Shown here piece by piece: positions 34,067 through 43,607 of a DNA stretch of 64,000 bases. The DNA lies in the NCBI GenBank assembly GCA_902767565.1, contig CACXHY010000002.1, forward strand, positions 124,001 through 188,000, written 5' to 3'. Below the pieces are notes generated by a model that saw nothing but the letters and a program-made list of their open reading frames with translations, was not told the DNA's origin and did no database searches. Positions within the stretch are counted from its first letter, which is position 1. The number at the start of each line of letters is the position of its first letter. A program made the position numbers and the translations under genes. This DNA comes from an uncultured Eubacteriales bacterium (GTDB lineage Bacteria > Bacillota > Clostridia > Christensenellales > Aristaeellaceae).

Positions 34067-35770
34067 ATGAGAAACGAGACTCCGGCCGTGCGCCTGCACG
34101 ACATTTCCAAGACCTTCGGAGAGGTCCGGGCCAACAGCCATGTGGACCTCGACATTTACCGCGGCGAGATCCTGGCCATCCTCGGCGAGAACGGCAGCGG
34201 CAAGACCACCCTGATGAACATGCTCTCCGGCATCTATTTCCCGGACGAGGGCTGGATCGAGGTGGACGGCCGTCCCGTGGTCATCTCCAGCCCGAAGGAG
34301 TCCTTCCGGCTGGGCATCGGCATGATCCACCAGCATTTCAAACTGGTGGACGTGCTGACCGCCGCGGAGAACGTGGAGCTGGGCCTGCCGGGCAAGCTGC
34401 GCCTGCAGGAGACCGTGAGCCGCATCCGCGCTATCTGCGAACAGTACGGCTTTGAGGTGGATCCCCTGCAGAAGGTCTACGACATGTCCGTTTCCGAGAA
34501 GCAGACCGTGGAGATCATCAAGGTCCTCTACCGCGGCGCGGACATCCTGATCCTCGACGAGCCCACCGCCGTGCTGACGCCCCAGGAGACGGAGAAGCTG
34601 TTCCGCGTCCTGCGGAGCATGCGGGACGACGGCAAGGCCATCGTCATCATCACCCACAAGATGAACGAGGTGCAGGCGATCTCGGACCGCGTGGCGGTGC
34701 TGCGCAAGGGCGAGTACATCGGCGACATGCGCACGGCGGAGACCACCCCGGGCGAGATGACCAACCAGATGGTGGGCCGCCAGGTGGAGCTGAAGATCGA
34801 TCGCCCCGAGCCCGTGCATCCGCGGCCGAGGGTCGCGGTGCAGGGCCTGACGGTCCGCAGCGGCGAGGGCGTGCTGAAGCTGCGGAATGTGTCCTTCACC
34901 GCCCGCTCCGGCGAGATCCTGGGCATCGCCGGCATCGCGGGCTCCGGACAGAAGGAGCTGCTGGAGGCCATCGCTGGCCTGCAGCAGGTGGAGTCCGGCA
35001 GGGTCACCTACCTGGAGGATGACGGCAGGAAGGAGGAACTGCTGGGCAAGGATCCCCTGGAGATCCAGCAGATGGGCGTGCACCTGTCCTTCGTCCCGGA
35101 GGACCGCCTCGGCATGGGCCTGGTGGGCGAGATGGACCTGGCGGAGAACATGATGCTCCGCACGTACCGGGACGGCGGATCCTTCTTCACCAGCCTGAAG
35201 GAGCCCACCCGCACCGCCGAGCAGGTGGTGCAGGAGCTGGAAGTCTCCACCCCCAGCATCCATACTCCCGTGCGGCAGCTCTCCGGCGGCAATGTGCAGA
35301 AGGTGCTGGTGGGCCGCGAGATCGTCTCCGCGCCGAAGGTGCTGTTGACCGCCTACGCGGTCCGCGGCCTGGACATCAACGCCGCCTACACCATCTACGG
35401 TCTGCTGAACCAGCAGAAGGCCAAGGGCGTCGCCGTGATCTACGTGGGCGAGGACCTGGACGTGCTGCTGCAGCTGGCGGACCGCATCCTCGTCCTGTGC
35501 GACGGCCGGGTCAGCGGCATCGTGGAGGGCAGGGAAGCCACCAAGGAGGAGATCGGCCGGATGATGACCACCGTGGGCGGTGAAGACCGGCCCGAAGCCG
35601 ACGAAGCCGAAACAACCGCCCTGGCTGCGGAAGACCAGCCGACCGAAGAGGAAGAATGGGAGAAAGGGAAGAAGTCCGGCAAGGAAAAGAAAGACAAGAA
35701 GGATAAAAAGGGCAAAAAGGACAAGAAGGACAAGGACGGCGGAAAGGAGAAGAAGCATGGCAAAAAGTGA
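34067..35770 (+). CDS. BMP-type ABC importer ATPase with two nucleotide-binding domains and Lys-rich tail
   Basis: A 567-residue NupO/YufO-like ATPase. NBD1 has Walker A GENGSGKTT near residue 40, signature-like MSVSEKQTVEI and Walker B ILILDEPTAVLTP. NBD2 has the usual modified P-loop GIAGSGQKE, signature LSGGNVQK, and a Walker B region that reads LLTAYAVRGLD, where relatives have a PTRGLD form. The last ~60 residues are an odd, low-complexity Glu then Lys/Asp-rich tail (KKDKKDKKGKKDKKDK). AAAGGGG precedes the ATG. The next gene overlaps its end by 14 bases. Confidence 0.9.
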   Translation: MRNETPAVRLHDISKTFGEVRANSHVDLDIYRGEILAILGENGSGKTTLMNMLSGIYFPDEGWIEVDGRPVVISSPKESFRLGIGMIHQHFKLVDVLTAAENVELGLPGKLRLQETVSRIRAICEQYGFEVDPLQKVYDMSVSEKQTVEIIKVLYRGADILILDEPTAVLTPQETEKLFRVLRSMRDDGKAIVIITHKMNEVQAISDRVAVLRKGEYIGDMRTAETTPGEMTNQMVGRQVELKIDRPEPVHPRPRVAVQGLTVRSGEGVLKLRNVSFTARSGEILGIAGIAGSGQKELLEAIAGLQQVESGRVTYLEDDGRKEELLGKDPLEIQQMGVHLSFVPEDRLGMGLVGEMDLAENMMLRTYRDGGSFFTSLKEPTRTAEQVVQELEVSTPSIHTPVRQLSGGNVQKVLVGREIVSAPKVLLTAYAVRGLDINAAYTIYGLLNQQKAKGVAVIYVGEDLDVLLQLADRILVLCDGRVSGIVEGREATKEEIGRMMTTVGGEDRPEADEAETTALAAEDQPTEEEEWEKGKKSGKEKKDKKDKKGKKDKKDKDGGKEKKHGKK

Positions 35771-36905
35771 AGAGAAGCGCGAGCCGCTGCTGCACATCTC
35801 GGCCCGCGCGCCGATGCCCTGGTATTTCTCCGTGGCCGTGCGCCTGAGCTGCATCATCGTGTCCCTGCTGTTCTGCACGCTGCTGACATGGCTGATCACC
35901 GGCGTGGATCCCATCGCTTTCAGCGTGACGGTCTTCCAGGCTTCCTTCCCGGCCAAGGCGGCCATGTTCGGCATCAAGTTCTGGCCCATGCTGCGGGACC
36001 TGAGCATCCTGCTGCTGCTGGCCCTGGCGGTGACGCCCGCCTTCCGCATGCGCTTCTGGAACATCGGCGCCGAAGGCCAGACCCTCATGGGCTGCCTGGG
36101 AGCCGCGGCCTGCATGAAACTGCTGGCGGGGGTGATCCCCAACGAGTGGATCATCGTCTGCGAAGTGATCGCGGCGCTGCTGGCGGGTGCCCTCTGGGGC
36201 CTGCTCCCCGCCATCTTCAAGGCTCACTTCGGCACCAACGAGACCCTCTTCACCCTGATGATGAACTATATCGCGACGCAGCTGGTGGCCTTCTTCTGCA
36301 TCCTGTGGGAGAACCCCAAGGGCTCCGGCACCATCGGCATCATCAACCAGAACGGCGCCCTGCGGGGCATGGGCTGGCTGCCGGTGATCGGGGGGAACAA
36401 GTATCTGCTGACGATCATCGTGGCCGGGGCGTTCACCCTGCTCATGTACTTCTACCTGTACCGCTCCAAGCAGGGCTTTGAGCTGTCGGTGGTGGGCGAA
36501 AGCGAGCGCACCGCCAACTACCTCGGCATCAAGGTGCGGCGGGTCACCATCCGCACCATGATCCTCTCCGGCGCCCTGTGCGGCCTGACGGGCCTGCTGC
36601 TGACGGCGGGGGAGAACCACACCCTCACCACCACCCTGGCGGGCGGCCGCGGCTTCACGGCGGTCATGGTGTCCTGGCTGGCCAAGTTCAATCCCTTCAT
36701 CATGATCCTCGCCAGCTTCCTGCTGGTCTTCATGGAAAAGGGCGCGGGCGACATCGCCACCAAGTTCTCCCTGAACAAGTCCTTCTCGGAGATCCTGACG
36801 GGGATCATCCTGTTCTTCATCATCGCCAGCGATTTCTTCATCCGCTACAAGGTCAGGTTCCGGCATGGCGCGAAGATCCCGGAAGGAGGTGTGAGCCGTG
36901 TTTGA
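35757..36905 (+). CDS. BMP-type ABC importer permease 1 (NupP-like)
   Basis: A 382-residue inner-membrane permease of the branched-chain/sugar/nucleoside type, with about 9-10 hydrophobic segments. The conserved cytoplasmic loop FRMRFWNIGAEGQTLMG and the late segment SVVGESERTANYLGIKVRRV match the family. GGAAAGGAG precedes its ATG, which lies inside the end of the ATPase gene. It pairs with the next gene to form the membrane channel. Confidence 0.9.
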   Translation: MAKSEEKREPLLHISARAPMPWYFSVAVRLSCIIVSLLFCTLLTWLITGVDPIAFSVTVFQASFPAKAAMFGIKFWPMLRDLSILLLLALAVTPAFRMRFWNIGAEGQTLMGCLGAAACMKLLAGVIPNEWIIVCEVIAALLAGALWGLLPAIFKAHFGTNETLFTLMMNYIATQLVAFFCILWENPKGSGTIGIINQNGALRGMGWLPVIGGNKYLLTIIVAGAFTLLMYFYLYRSKQGFELSVVGESERTANYLGIKVRRVTIRTMILSGALCGLTGLLLTAGENHTLTTTLAGGRGFTAVMVSWLAKFNPFIMILASFLLVFMEKGAGDIATKFSLNKSFSEILTGIILFFIIASDFFIRYKVRFRHGAKIPEGGVSRV

Positions 36906-38163
36906 AGCTCCGTTTTTCGCGGCCATGGCGGCCATCCTGGCCTGGCTGGTGAACTTCATCCCCCGCGCCGTGGTGCAGGGCGTACCGCTGCTCTTCGGCT
37001 CCACCGGCGAGACCCTGACGGAGAAGTCGGGCAACCTGAACCTCGGCATCCCCGGCATCATGTACACCGGCGGCATCTGCGGCGTCATCGGCGGCTTCCT
37101 GTATGACCAGTCCCTGACCGCCCGCGCCACCCTCCAGGTGGAAAGCATGCTGGAGGAGGCCGGGACCGTCCTGTCCAACGCCGAGAAGACCGTGCGCATC
37201 GGCGAGGCCTACGCCGAGCTCCAGAGCGGCTTCCTCTCCATTGCGATCCCGCTGCTCTCCTGCCTGGCGGGCGCGCTGCTGATGGGCCTGATCTACTCCT
37301 TCCTCACCGTGACCCTCCGCGCCAACCAGAACGTGACCGGCCTGGCCCTGACCACCTTCGGCACCGGCATCGGCAACTTCTTCGGCGGGTCCCTGGCCAA
37401 ACTGGCGGGCAGCAACTCCGCCAACATCAGCCTGGGCAAGCTGGCCGCGGTGTTCCACGCGCCGGTGGTGAGCCTGGACGGCCTGCTGAGCGATAACGCG
37501 CGTCTCGTGTGCTTCCTGCTGCTGCTCATGGGGCTGCTGGGGATCGGCATCGCGCGGCTGGTGCTGAAAGCCCGGAAACGGAAGGCTCCGACGTGGATGC
37601 GCGTCTGCCTCCTGATCGCCGCCGTGCTCTTCGTGGCGATCATGGGCATCGATTACGGCTACATGGTCTACCTGGCGGCGCTGATCGCGCTGCTGGCCTC
37701 CCACCTGCTGAACAGCACCCGCACGGGCCTGAACCTGCGGGCCGTGGGCGAGAATCCCGCTACCGCCGACGCGGCCGGCATCTCCGTCAACCGCTACAAA
37801 TACGCGGCCACCTGCATCGGCGCCATGATCGCGGGCCTGGGCGGCCTGTACTACGTGATGGATTACGCCAGCGGCATCTGGTCCAACAACGCCTTCGGCG
37901 ACCGCGGCTGGCTGGCCATCGCCCTGGTGATCTTCACCGTCTGGCGGCCGGGCGTGGGCGTGGCCGCGTCCATCCTCTTCGGCGGTCTGTACATCCTCAA
38001 CATCTACATCCCCACAGGCGAGATGCTGGCCCTTCGCGAGCTGTACAAGATGATCCCCTATGTGGTGACGCTGCTGGTGCTGATCATCACCAGCATCCGC
38101 GACAGCCGGGACAGCCAGCCGCCGGCCCATCTGGGGCTGCCCTACTTCCGCGAGGAGCGGTAA
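36898..38163 (+). CDS. BMP-type ABC importer permease 2 (NupQ-like)
   Basis: A 421-residue second permease of the same family. It has PLLFGSTGETLTEKSGNLNLGIPG near the N-terminus (the family G-E hallmark), ANQNVTGLALTTFGTG in the middle and RAVGENPATADAAGISVNRYK near the end. It is about 100 residues longer than typical partners, mainly a stretch near residues 75-115 and one near 170-230. The start is a GTG behind GGAAGGAGG, 8 bases inside permease 1. Confidence 0.9.
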   Translation: MFEAPFFAAMAAILAWLVNFIPRAVVQGVPLLFGSTGETLTEKSGNLNLGIPGIMYTGGICGVIGGFLYDQSLTARATLQVESMLEEAGTVLSNAEKTVRIGEAYAELQSGFLSIAIPLLSCLAGALLMGLIYSFLTVTLRANQNVTGLALTTFGTGIGNFFGGSLAKLAGSNSANISLGKLAAVFHAPVVSLDGLLSDNARLVCFLLLLMGLLGIGIARLVLKARKRKAPTWMRVCLLIAAVLFVAIMGIDYGYMVYLAALIALLASHLLNSTRTGLNLRAVGENPATADAAGISVNRYKYAATCIGAMIAGLGGLYYVMDYASGIWSNNAFGDRGWLAIALVIFTVWRPGVGVAASILFGGLYILNIYIPTGEMLALRELYKMIPYVVTLLVLIITSIRDSRDSQPPAHLGLPYFREER

Positions 38164-38186
38164 GGGGCGGCGCAGAGCCCATATCA

Positions 38187-38235
38187 CGGATCCGGAAGCC
38201 TCTGCGGGTCAGAGCGCGGCCGGATCCTTTTTCGT
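38187..38235 (+). terminator. Terminator of the BMP operon
   Basis: GGATCCGG and CCGGATCC pair around a GC-rich loop and are followed by TTTTTC, 23 bases past the last permease. Confidence 0.85.
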
Positions 38236-38326
38236 GCAATGCGGGCGAACGGTTGAACGAAAACCGGCCGGTTTGTCTTGCTTTTGCATTTTTTTCGGCG
38301 TTTTTCGCGGATATGATGAATTGCGG

Positions 38327-38356
38327 TTGCTTTTTTGGTGAACCCTGTGCTATAAT
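38327..38356 (+). promoter_or_regulatory. Promoter of the Opp operon
   Basis: -35 TTGCTT, 18-bp spacer, consensus -10 TATAAT. The predicted start is about 40 bases before the oppA ATG. Confidence 0.65.
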
Positions 38357-38363
38357 CCCTACC

Positions 38364-38378
38364 ATCGGTTTAACCGAT
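38364..38378 (+). promoter_or_regulatory. Perfect palindrome at the Opp transcription start
   Basis: ATCGGTT-T-AACCGAT is a perfect 15-bp inverted repeat between the -10 box and the oppA ribosome-binding site (AAAGGAGGAG). The position suits a repressor operator. The binding protein is unknown. Confidence 0.6.
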
Positions 38379-38401
38379 TAAATCAAAGGAGGAGATTTCT
38401 C

Positions 38402-40909
38402 ATGAGAAAGCTTCTGGCTCTTGTGCTGGCACTGTGCCTGTGCGCTGGTATGGTGTCCGCTCTGGCTGACGGCTTCACCCCCGCTGAGTCCTATGACCCC
38501 GGCGAGCGCGTGTTCAACGGTGGCGAAATCACCACGGTCAAGGCCGGCAGCGGCACTGGCTCTACGGTGGGCACCGATGTCTACGCGGGCATCGAGGGCA
38601 AGGACTACACCGATGAAAAGGTGTACACCTACAACGACTATGCCGAGACGATCGGCTCCAGCATGAACTGGGATCCCCTGTCCTGGGAGACCAGCAGTGA
38701 CAGCGCCGTTCTCGACTACATCAGCAGCGGCTTCTACAGCTTCGTGCTGAACAGCGACAAGTCCGGCTACTCCGTCGTGCCCGAGATGGCCGCCGCGGAA
38801 GCCGTCGACGTGACCGCTGAGTATGTCGGCCAGTTCGGCGTGCAGGAAGGCGAGACCGGCAAGGCCTGGCGTATCGCCCTGAACCAGGATGCCACCTGGG
38901 AGAACGGTGAAAAGATCACCGCCGAGGATTACCTCTACTCCATCAAGGAGCTCCTGAACCCCAAGACCCTCAACCGCCGCGCCGACTCCTACTATGCCGG
39001 CCAGTGGCAGGTCTACAACGCCAAGAACTATCTGTACTCCGGCAGGACCTCGTACGATCTCATCACCGACACCCCCGAGAACCTCATGGCGAACGGCGAG
39101 ACCGTTTATGTCGAGATGTATGACTTCTACGGCATGAACAACGAGGGCTGCGTGGACGAGAACGGCAACAAGTGCCCCAAGTACCTGGCCGTGACCGACG
39201 AGACCCTGTACCGCGACGCGGGCGTGCCCGAAGGCGAGGACGGCGACTGGGTGTCCGGCAAGGTAGTCTTCGAGACCTACTTCGCCGCCGGCGCTATGTA
39301 TGAGAGCTATGCCAACCAGTACTGCTACACCGCCGACATCGCGCCCGAAACCACCTGGGATCAGGTCGGCTTCGTGATGGTCGACGAGTACACCATCGAC
39401 TTCATCCTGGCCAACCCCGTTGAGGAGGCCGCCTTCTATGTGCCCTACTACCTGAGCAGCACCTATCTGGTGTACAAGCCCATGTACGAAGAGTGCAAGG
39501 CCTTCTGGGATGCCGACGGCAACCCCGTTGAGACCGAGGAAGAGGCTGCCACCATCACCACCACCTATGGCCGCACCCTCGAGACCACCATGTCCTACGG
39601 CCCCTACAAGCTGGCCTCCTTCGAGCTGGACAAGGAATACACCCTGGCCCGCAACGAGGAGTGGTACGGCTATCGCGACGGCAAGCACCTCGGCCAGTAT
39701 CAGACCGACTTCATCAAGGTGACGGTCATCGCCGAGCACGCCACCGCCATGCTCGCCTTTGAGAAGGGCGAGATCGACGGCATCGCGCTGCAGTCCGCCG
39801 ACATGGAGAAGTACGGCACTTCCCAGTATGTCAAGTATGGCCCCAACAACGGCTATACCACCAAGCTGACCTTCAACACCGACTATGACAAGCTCGTGAG
39901 CCGCGGCACCAACAGCCAGGTTCTGGTGATCGACGAGTTCCGTCAGGCCTTCAGCTATTGCTATGACCGCCGTGAGTTCGCCACCGCCTACACCGCCGCC
40001 GGCACCGCCGGTTTCGGCCTGATCAACGAGCTCTACTGCTACAATCCCTTCACCGGCGCCTACTATCGTCAGAGCGACGAGGCCAAGAAGGGCCTGCTGC
40101 GGGTCTTCGACGTGAAGTACGGCGAAGGCGAGGAGTACGCCACCCTGGACGAGGCCTATGAGGCCATGACCGGCTACGACATGGAGAAGGCCCAGGCCCT
40201 GATGGCCGTCGCCTACGACAAGGCCGTGGCTGCCGGCATCTATGACGGCGAGTCTCCCATCGAGATCGAGTTCCGCGTCTATCAGAGCGACGAGATCTAT
40301 GTGAAGATGTTCAACTACCTCAACGAGCACCTGCAGGAAGCCTGCAAGGGCACCGGCTTTGAGGGCAAGGTCACCCTGAAGATGACGGTCGACGCCGACT
40401 ACTACGAGACCAACTACTCCGGCGGCGCGGACATGATCTTCACTACCTGGGGCGGCGCGACCATGTCTCCTTTCACCCTGCTCTATGAGTGCTACTGCGA
40501 CGCCTGCGACGGCTCCGGCCAGCAGATGGAGTACGGCTACGACACCTCCAAGATCACCGTGGTCTTCGTCGTGGACGGCAAGGAAGTCTCCGATACCCTG
40601 CAGAACTGGGCGCTCTGGTGCGACGGCGGCGCTGCGGATCACATCATCGAAGAGATCGGCAAGTTCTCCGATTACGACTATGATACCCGCTGCTTCTTCT
40701 TCGCCAACCTCGAGGCGGCCTTCATGAGCTGGTATCCCACCACTGCCGTGTACTATCGCAACACGGCGTCCATGGACAGCCAGAAGGTGCAGTCCGGCAG
40801 CGACAAGTACGTGACCCTCGTCGGCTTCGGCGGCATCCAGTTCATGACCTACAACTATGACGACGCCGAGTGGGCGGAGTACATCACCAACAACACCCTC
40901 GAGTATTAA
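38402..40909 (+). CDS. oppA: Oligopeptide ABC importer substrate-binding protein, enlarged
   Basis: An 835-residue SBP_bac_5-type binding protein, against a usual OppA length near 540-600. The signal peptide (about 1-22) ends ALA-DG, a type I site; no clear lipobox is present. Binding-protein blocks include WRIALNQDATWENGEKITAEDYLYSI, YKLASFELDKEYTLARNEEW and TFNTDYDKLVSRG. The extra length comes from insertions, for example near residues 205-300. It is rich in Tyr, Asp and Glu. It heads the Opp operon, which carries oppB, C, D, F and a DUF3899 gene. Confidence 0.88.
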   Translation: MRKLLALVLALCLCAGMVSALADGFTPAESYDPGERVFNGGEITTVKAGSGTGSTVGTDVYAGIEGKDYTDEKVYTYNDYAETIGSSMNWDPLSWETSSDSAVLDYISSGFYSFVLNSDKSGYSVVPEMAAAEAVDVTAEYVGQFGVQEGETGKAWRIALNQDATWENGEKITAEDYLYSIKELLNPKTLNRRADSYYAGQWQVYNAKNYLYSGRTSYDLITDTPENLMANGETVYVEMYDFYGMNNEGCVDENGNKCPKYLAVTDETLYRDAGVPEGEDGDWVSGKVVFETYFAAGAMYESYANQYCYTADIAPETTWDQVGFVMVDEYTIDFILANPVEEAAFYVPYYLSSTYLVYKPMYEECKAFWDADGNPVETEEEAATITTTYGRTLETTMSYGPYKLASFELDKEYTLARNEEWYGYRDGKHLGQYQTDFIKVTVIAEHATAMLAFEKGEIDGIALQSADMEKYGTSQYVKYGPNNGYTTKLTFNTDYDKLVSRGTNSQVLVIDEFRQAFSYCYDRREFATAYTAAGTAGFGLINELYCYNPFTGAYYRQSDEAKKGLLRVFDVKYGEGEEYATLDEAYEAMTGYDMEKAQALMAVAYDKAVAAGIYDGESPIEIEFRVYQSDEIYVKMFNYLNEHLQEACKGTGFEGKVTLKMTVDADYYETNYSGGADMIFTTWGGATMSPFTLLYECYCDACDGSGQQMEYGYDTSKITVVFVVDGKEVSDTLQNWALWCDGGAADHIIEEIGKFSDYDYDTRCFFFANLEAAFMSWYPTTAVYYRNTASMDSQKVQSGSDKYVTLVGFGGIQFMTYNYDDAEWAEYITNNTLEY

Positions 40910-40921
40910 TCCTGGGCTTCT

Positions 40922-40974
40922 GACCGCAGGAGCGGGCACGGGGGAAACCTCGTGCCCCTTCCTGCGGTTTTGGT
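40922..40974 (+). terminator. Hairpin after oppA
   Basis: ACCGCAGGA and TCCTGCGGT, with inner GGGCACG and CGTGCCC, form a long interrupted stem followed by TTTTGG. It lies inside the operon between oppA and oppB. Confidence 0.75.
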
Positions 40975-41072
40975 GCCTGTTGCCATTGGCCTTCCACGGG
41001 AGGGCACGCGCGGCGCGTTTTCCCGCGGAGGGCTGAGTTCAAGGCCCGACAAATCGATCTGGGGGAATCTGG

Positions 41073-42053
41073 ATGGGCAAGCATTATATGGGCATGTACA
41101 TTGCCAAACGTATCCTGCTGATGTTCCTGACGCTCTTCATCATCATGACGATGTGCTTCATCCTGGTGAAGCTCCTGCCGCTGCCCGCGGTGAAGGAGAT
41201 GGGCAGGGACATCAACCTGGTGCTGGCCAAGCGCGAGAAGATGGGCTACAACAAGCCCATCATGGTGCAGTACTTCCTCTTCTGGAAAAACATTCTCACC
41301 GAATGGGACTGGGGCGTCGGCGAGCAGATGTATGAGGGCCTGGTCGTCTGGGACGTCATGATCGATAAGCTGCCCTATACGGTGCTGGTCAACCTGTATT
41401 CCATCCTGATTGCGATCCCCATCGGTCTGGCCTTCGGCATTTTTGCGGCCCTGAAAAAGAACAAGTGGCAGGATCACCTGATCTCCACCCTGGTCATGGT
41501 GTTCATCTCCGTGCCCAGCTATGTCTACGCATTTATCGTGCAGTATTTCCTCTGCTTCAAGGCGGGCTGGTTCAAGCTCACGATGCCGTCCGTGTCCGAA
41601 CTGGGAGGCACGTTGCTGAGCGGCCGCGTTTTCGTGGCTTTGATCCCCGCGATCCTCTCCCTCGGCTTCGGCGTGGTGGCGAACCTGACGCGCTACACCC
41701 GCGCCGAGCTCTCGGAGGTGCTGACCGGCGATTATATGCTGCTGGCACGCACCAAGGGCCTGACCAAGGCGCAGGCCATCTCCCGCCATGCCATGCGCAA
41801 CGCCATGGTGGTCATCCTGCCGATGATCATCAGCGACTTCATCGGCATCCTCGGCGGCTCTCTCATCATCGAGAACATATTCGGCATCCCCGGCGTCGGC
41901 AACCTGTATATCAACTCCATCAACGTGCGCGACTACAACTTCTTCATGGCCATGAGCGTGTTCTACACCTTCATCGGCCTGGCATCGGGCATCGTGATGG
42001 ACGTCAGCTACGGATTGATTGATCCGCGAATCAGAATGGGGTCGAAGAAATAA
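41073..42053 (+). CDS. oppB: Oligopeptide ABC importer permease OppB-type
   Basis: A 326-residue permease with six predicted transmembrane segments. It starts YIAKRILLMFLTLFIIM, the conserved OppB/DppB opening. The EAA loop is around YMLLARTKGLTKAQAISRHAMRNA, and the end FFMAMSVFYTFIGLASGIVMDVSYGLIDPRIRMG matches the family. Length is normal. Its stop overlaps the oppC start (TAATG). Confidence 0.93.
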   Translation: MGKHYMGMYIAKRILLMFLTLFIIMTMCFILVKLLPLPAVKEMGRDINLVLAKREKMGYNKPIMVQYFLFWKNILTEWDWGVGEQMYEGLVVWDVMIDKLPYTVLVNLYSILIAIPIGLAFGIFAALKKNKWQDHLISTLVMVFISVPSYVYAFIVQYFLCFKAGWFKLTMPSVSELGGTLLSGRVFVALIPAILSLGFGVVANLTRYTRAELSEVLTGDYMLLARTKGLTKAQAISRHAMRNAMVVILPMIISDFIGILGGSLIIENIFGIPGVGNLYINSINVRDYNFFMAMSVFYTFIGLASGIVMDVSYGLIDPRIRMGSKK

Positions 42054-43606
42054 TGAGCGAGCAGAAATTGGGCAATATCCCCGAGATCCCGGCCGAGAAG
42101 TTCAGCTTTGTCAACCGGGACCGCACCCTGCGGGACGAAAAACTGCAGACCAAGCCGATCGGCTATTTCAAGGACGCCTGGATGCGCTTCACCCGCAACA
42201 AGAGCGCCCTGGTGGCCTTTGTGCTGATCATCATCCTGGTGCTGTTTGCCATCTTTGTGCCGATCTTCTCGAAGTACACGGTGGCTTTCCGGGATCCCTA
42301 CTACCACACCGTCCTGCCGAGAAACGAGCTTTTTGCGGGTACGGGCTTCTGGGACGGGACCAGCACGGGCCGCATCAACGAGACCCGCTACCTGTACCTG
42401 AAGAGCATCGGCGTGGAGACCGGGCGCACGGTCGTCACGAGCAAGGAGTCCTACACCAACGACGATGTGAAGAAGACCACCATGTACATCGCCACGGTGG
42501 ACACCTATCTGAGCGTCGGCTACGCCTTTGTCAACATGCGCCAGTCCGAGTTTGAGGCCGTCATGGACTACCAGAACAGGACGGGCATCCAGGTGTTGTA
42601 CCCCCTGCCGCGCACCATTGCCACGACCTACATCAACGGCAACGACGGCGCCAACTTCTGGTACAAGCTGCGGGACGAGAGCGCGGCCACCAAGGGCGAT
42701 CCGGATCTGGACGAGAACGGGGACTTCGTTCCCAACTACATCCTGTCCGACAACAAGGAATACGCGGGCTACACCAGCTTGCGCATCGCCGGCGACGACG
42801 GCGGCGAAGACGGCCAGTCCTGGTATGTGTACGGCCGCAAGAACCAGTCCGGCGTGCGCGTGCGCGTGGATTACTACGAGTATTTCCGGTACATCTACGG
42901 TCAGTATCCCAGCTTCCTGTTCGGCACCAACGTGTACGGCCAGGACATCCTGACCTGCCTGGCGGCCGGCGCGCGGCTGTCCTTCCTCCTGGCCATCTCC
43001 GTGTCCCTGATCAACTTTATGATCGGCGCGTGCTACGGCGCGATCGAGGGCTATTACGGCGGCACCGTGGACATCGTGATGGAGCGCATCTCCGACATTC
43101 TGTACGATGTGCCCTTCATGGTCGTGGCCACCCTGTTCCAGCTGCACCTGGCAAAGACGGTGGGCGTGCTGGGATCCCTCCTGTTCGCCTACGTCATGAC
43201 CGGCTGGGTCGGCATGGCGGCCCGCGTCCGCACCCAGTTCTACCGCTTCAAGGGCCATGAGTATGTCCTGGCCGCCCGCACCCTGGGCGCCAGCGACCGC
43301 CGGCTCATCTTCAAGCACATCTTCCCCAACTCCCTGGGCACCATCGTCACCGGCTCCGTGCTGGCGATCCCGGGCGTGATCTTCTCCGAGTCGATGCTGT
43401 CCTACCTGCACATCATCAACCTGGAGACCTCTTCCCTGACCTCCATCGGTACCCTGCTCTCGGGCGGACAGGCCCTGCTGAGCACGTACCCGCACGTCAT
43501 CTTCTTCCCGGCCCTGTTCATCTCCATCCTGGAGATCTCCTTCAACCTGTTCGGCAACGGCCTGCGCGACGCGCTCAACCCATCCCTGAGAGGAGCGGAG
43601 GACTAA
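42053..43606 (+). CDS. oppC: Oligopeptide ABC importer permease OppC-type with ~210-residue inserted extracytoplasmic domain
   Basis: A 517-residue permease; usual OppC proteins are near 300. The N-terminal cytoplasmic segment and first transmembrane helix (about 50-75) are normal, as is the C-terminal permease domain (about 290-510, with EYVLAARTLGASDRRLIFKHIFPN). Between them, residues about 76-285 form a hydrophilic region rich in Tyr, Asp and Asn that should lie outside the membrane. The sequence then rejoins the OppC pattern at FLFGTNVYGQDILTCLAAGARLSF. The ATG overlaps the oppB stop. Confidence 0.9.
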   Translation: MSEQKLGNIPEIPAEKFSFVNRDRTLRDEKLQTKPIGYFKDAWMRFTRNKSALVAFVLIIILVLFAIFVPIFSKYTVAFRDPYYHTVLPRNELFAGTGFWDGTSTGRINETRYLYLKSIGVETGRTVVTSKESYTNDDVKKTTMYIATVDTYLSVGYAFVNMRQSEFEAVMDYQNRTGIQVLYPLPRTIATTYINGNDGANFWYKLRDESAATKGDPDLDENGDFVPNYILSDNKEYAGYTSLRIAGDDGGEDGQSWYVYGRKNQSGVRVRVDYYEYFRYIYGQYPSFLFGTNVYGQDILTCLAAGARLSFLLAISVSLINFMIGACYGAIEGYYGGTVDIVMERISDILYDVPFMVVATLFQLHLAKTVGVLGSLLFAYVMTGWVGMAARVRTQFYRFKGHEYVLAARTLGASDRRLIFKHIFPNSLGTIVTGSVLAIPGVIFSESMLSYLHIINLETSSLTSIGTLLSGGQALLSTYPHVIFFPALFISILEISFNLFGNGLRDALNPSLRGAED

Positions 43607-43607
43607 G

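Noticed and set aside
38378..40939. An 853-codon minus-strand frame opposite oppA
   Set aside because: Translation is Val/Gly/His-rich with no domain; oppA has signal peptide, promoter and ribosome-binding site.
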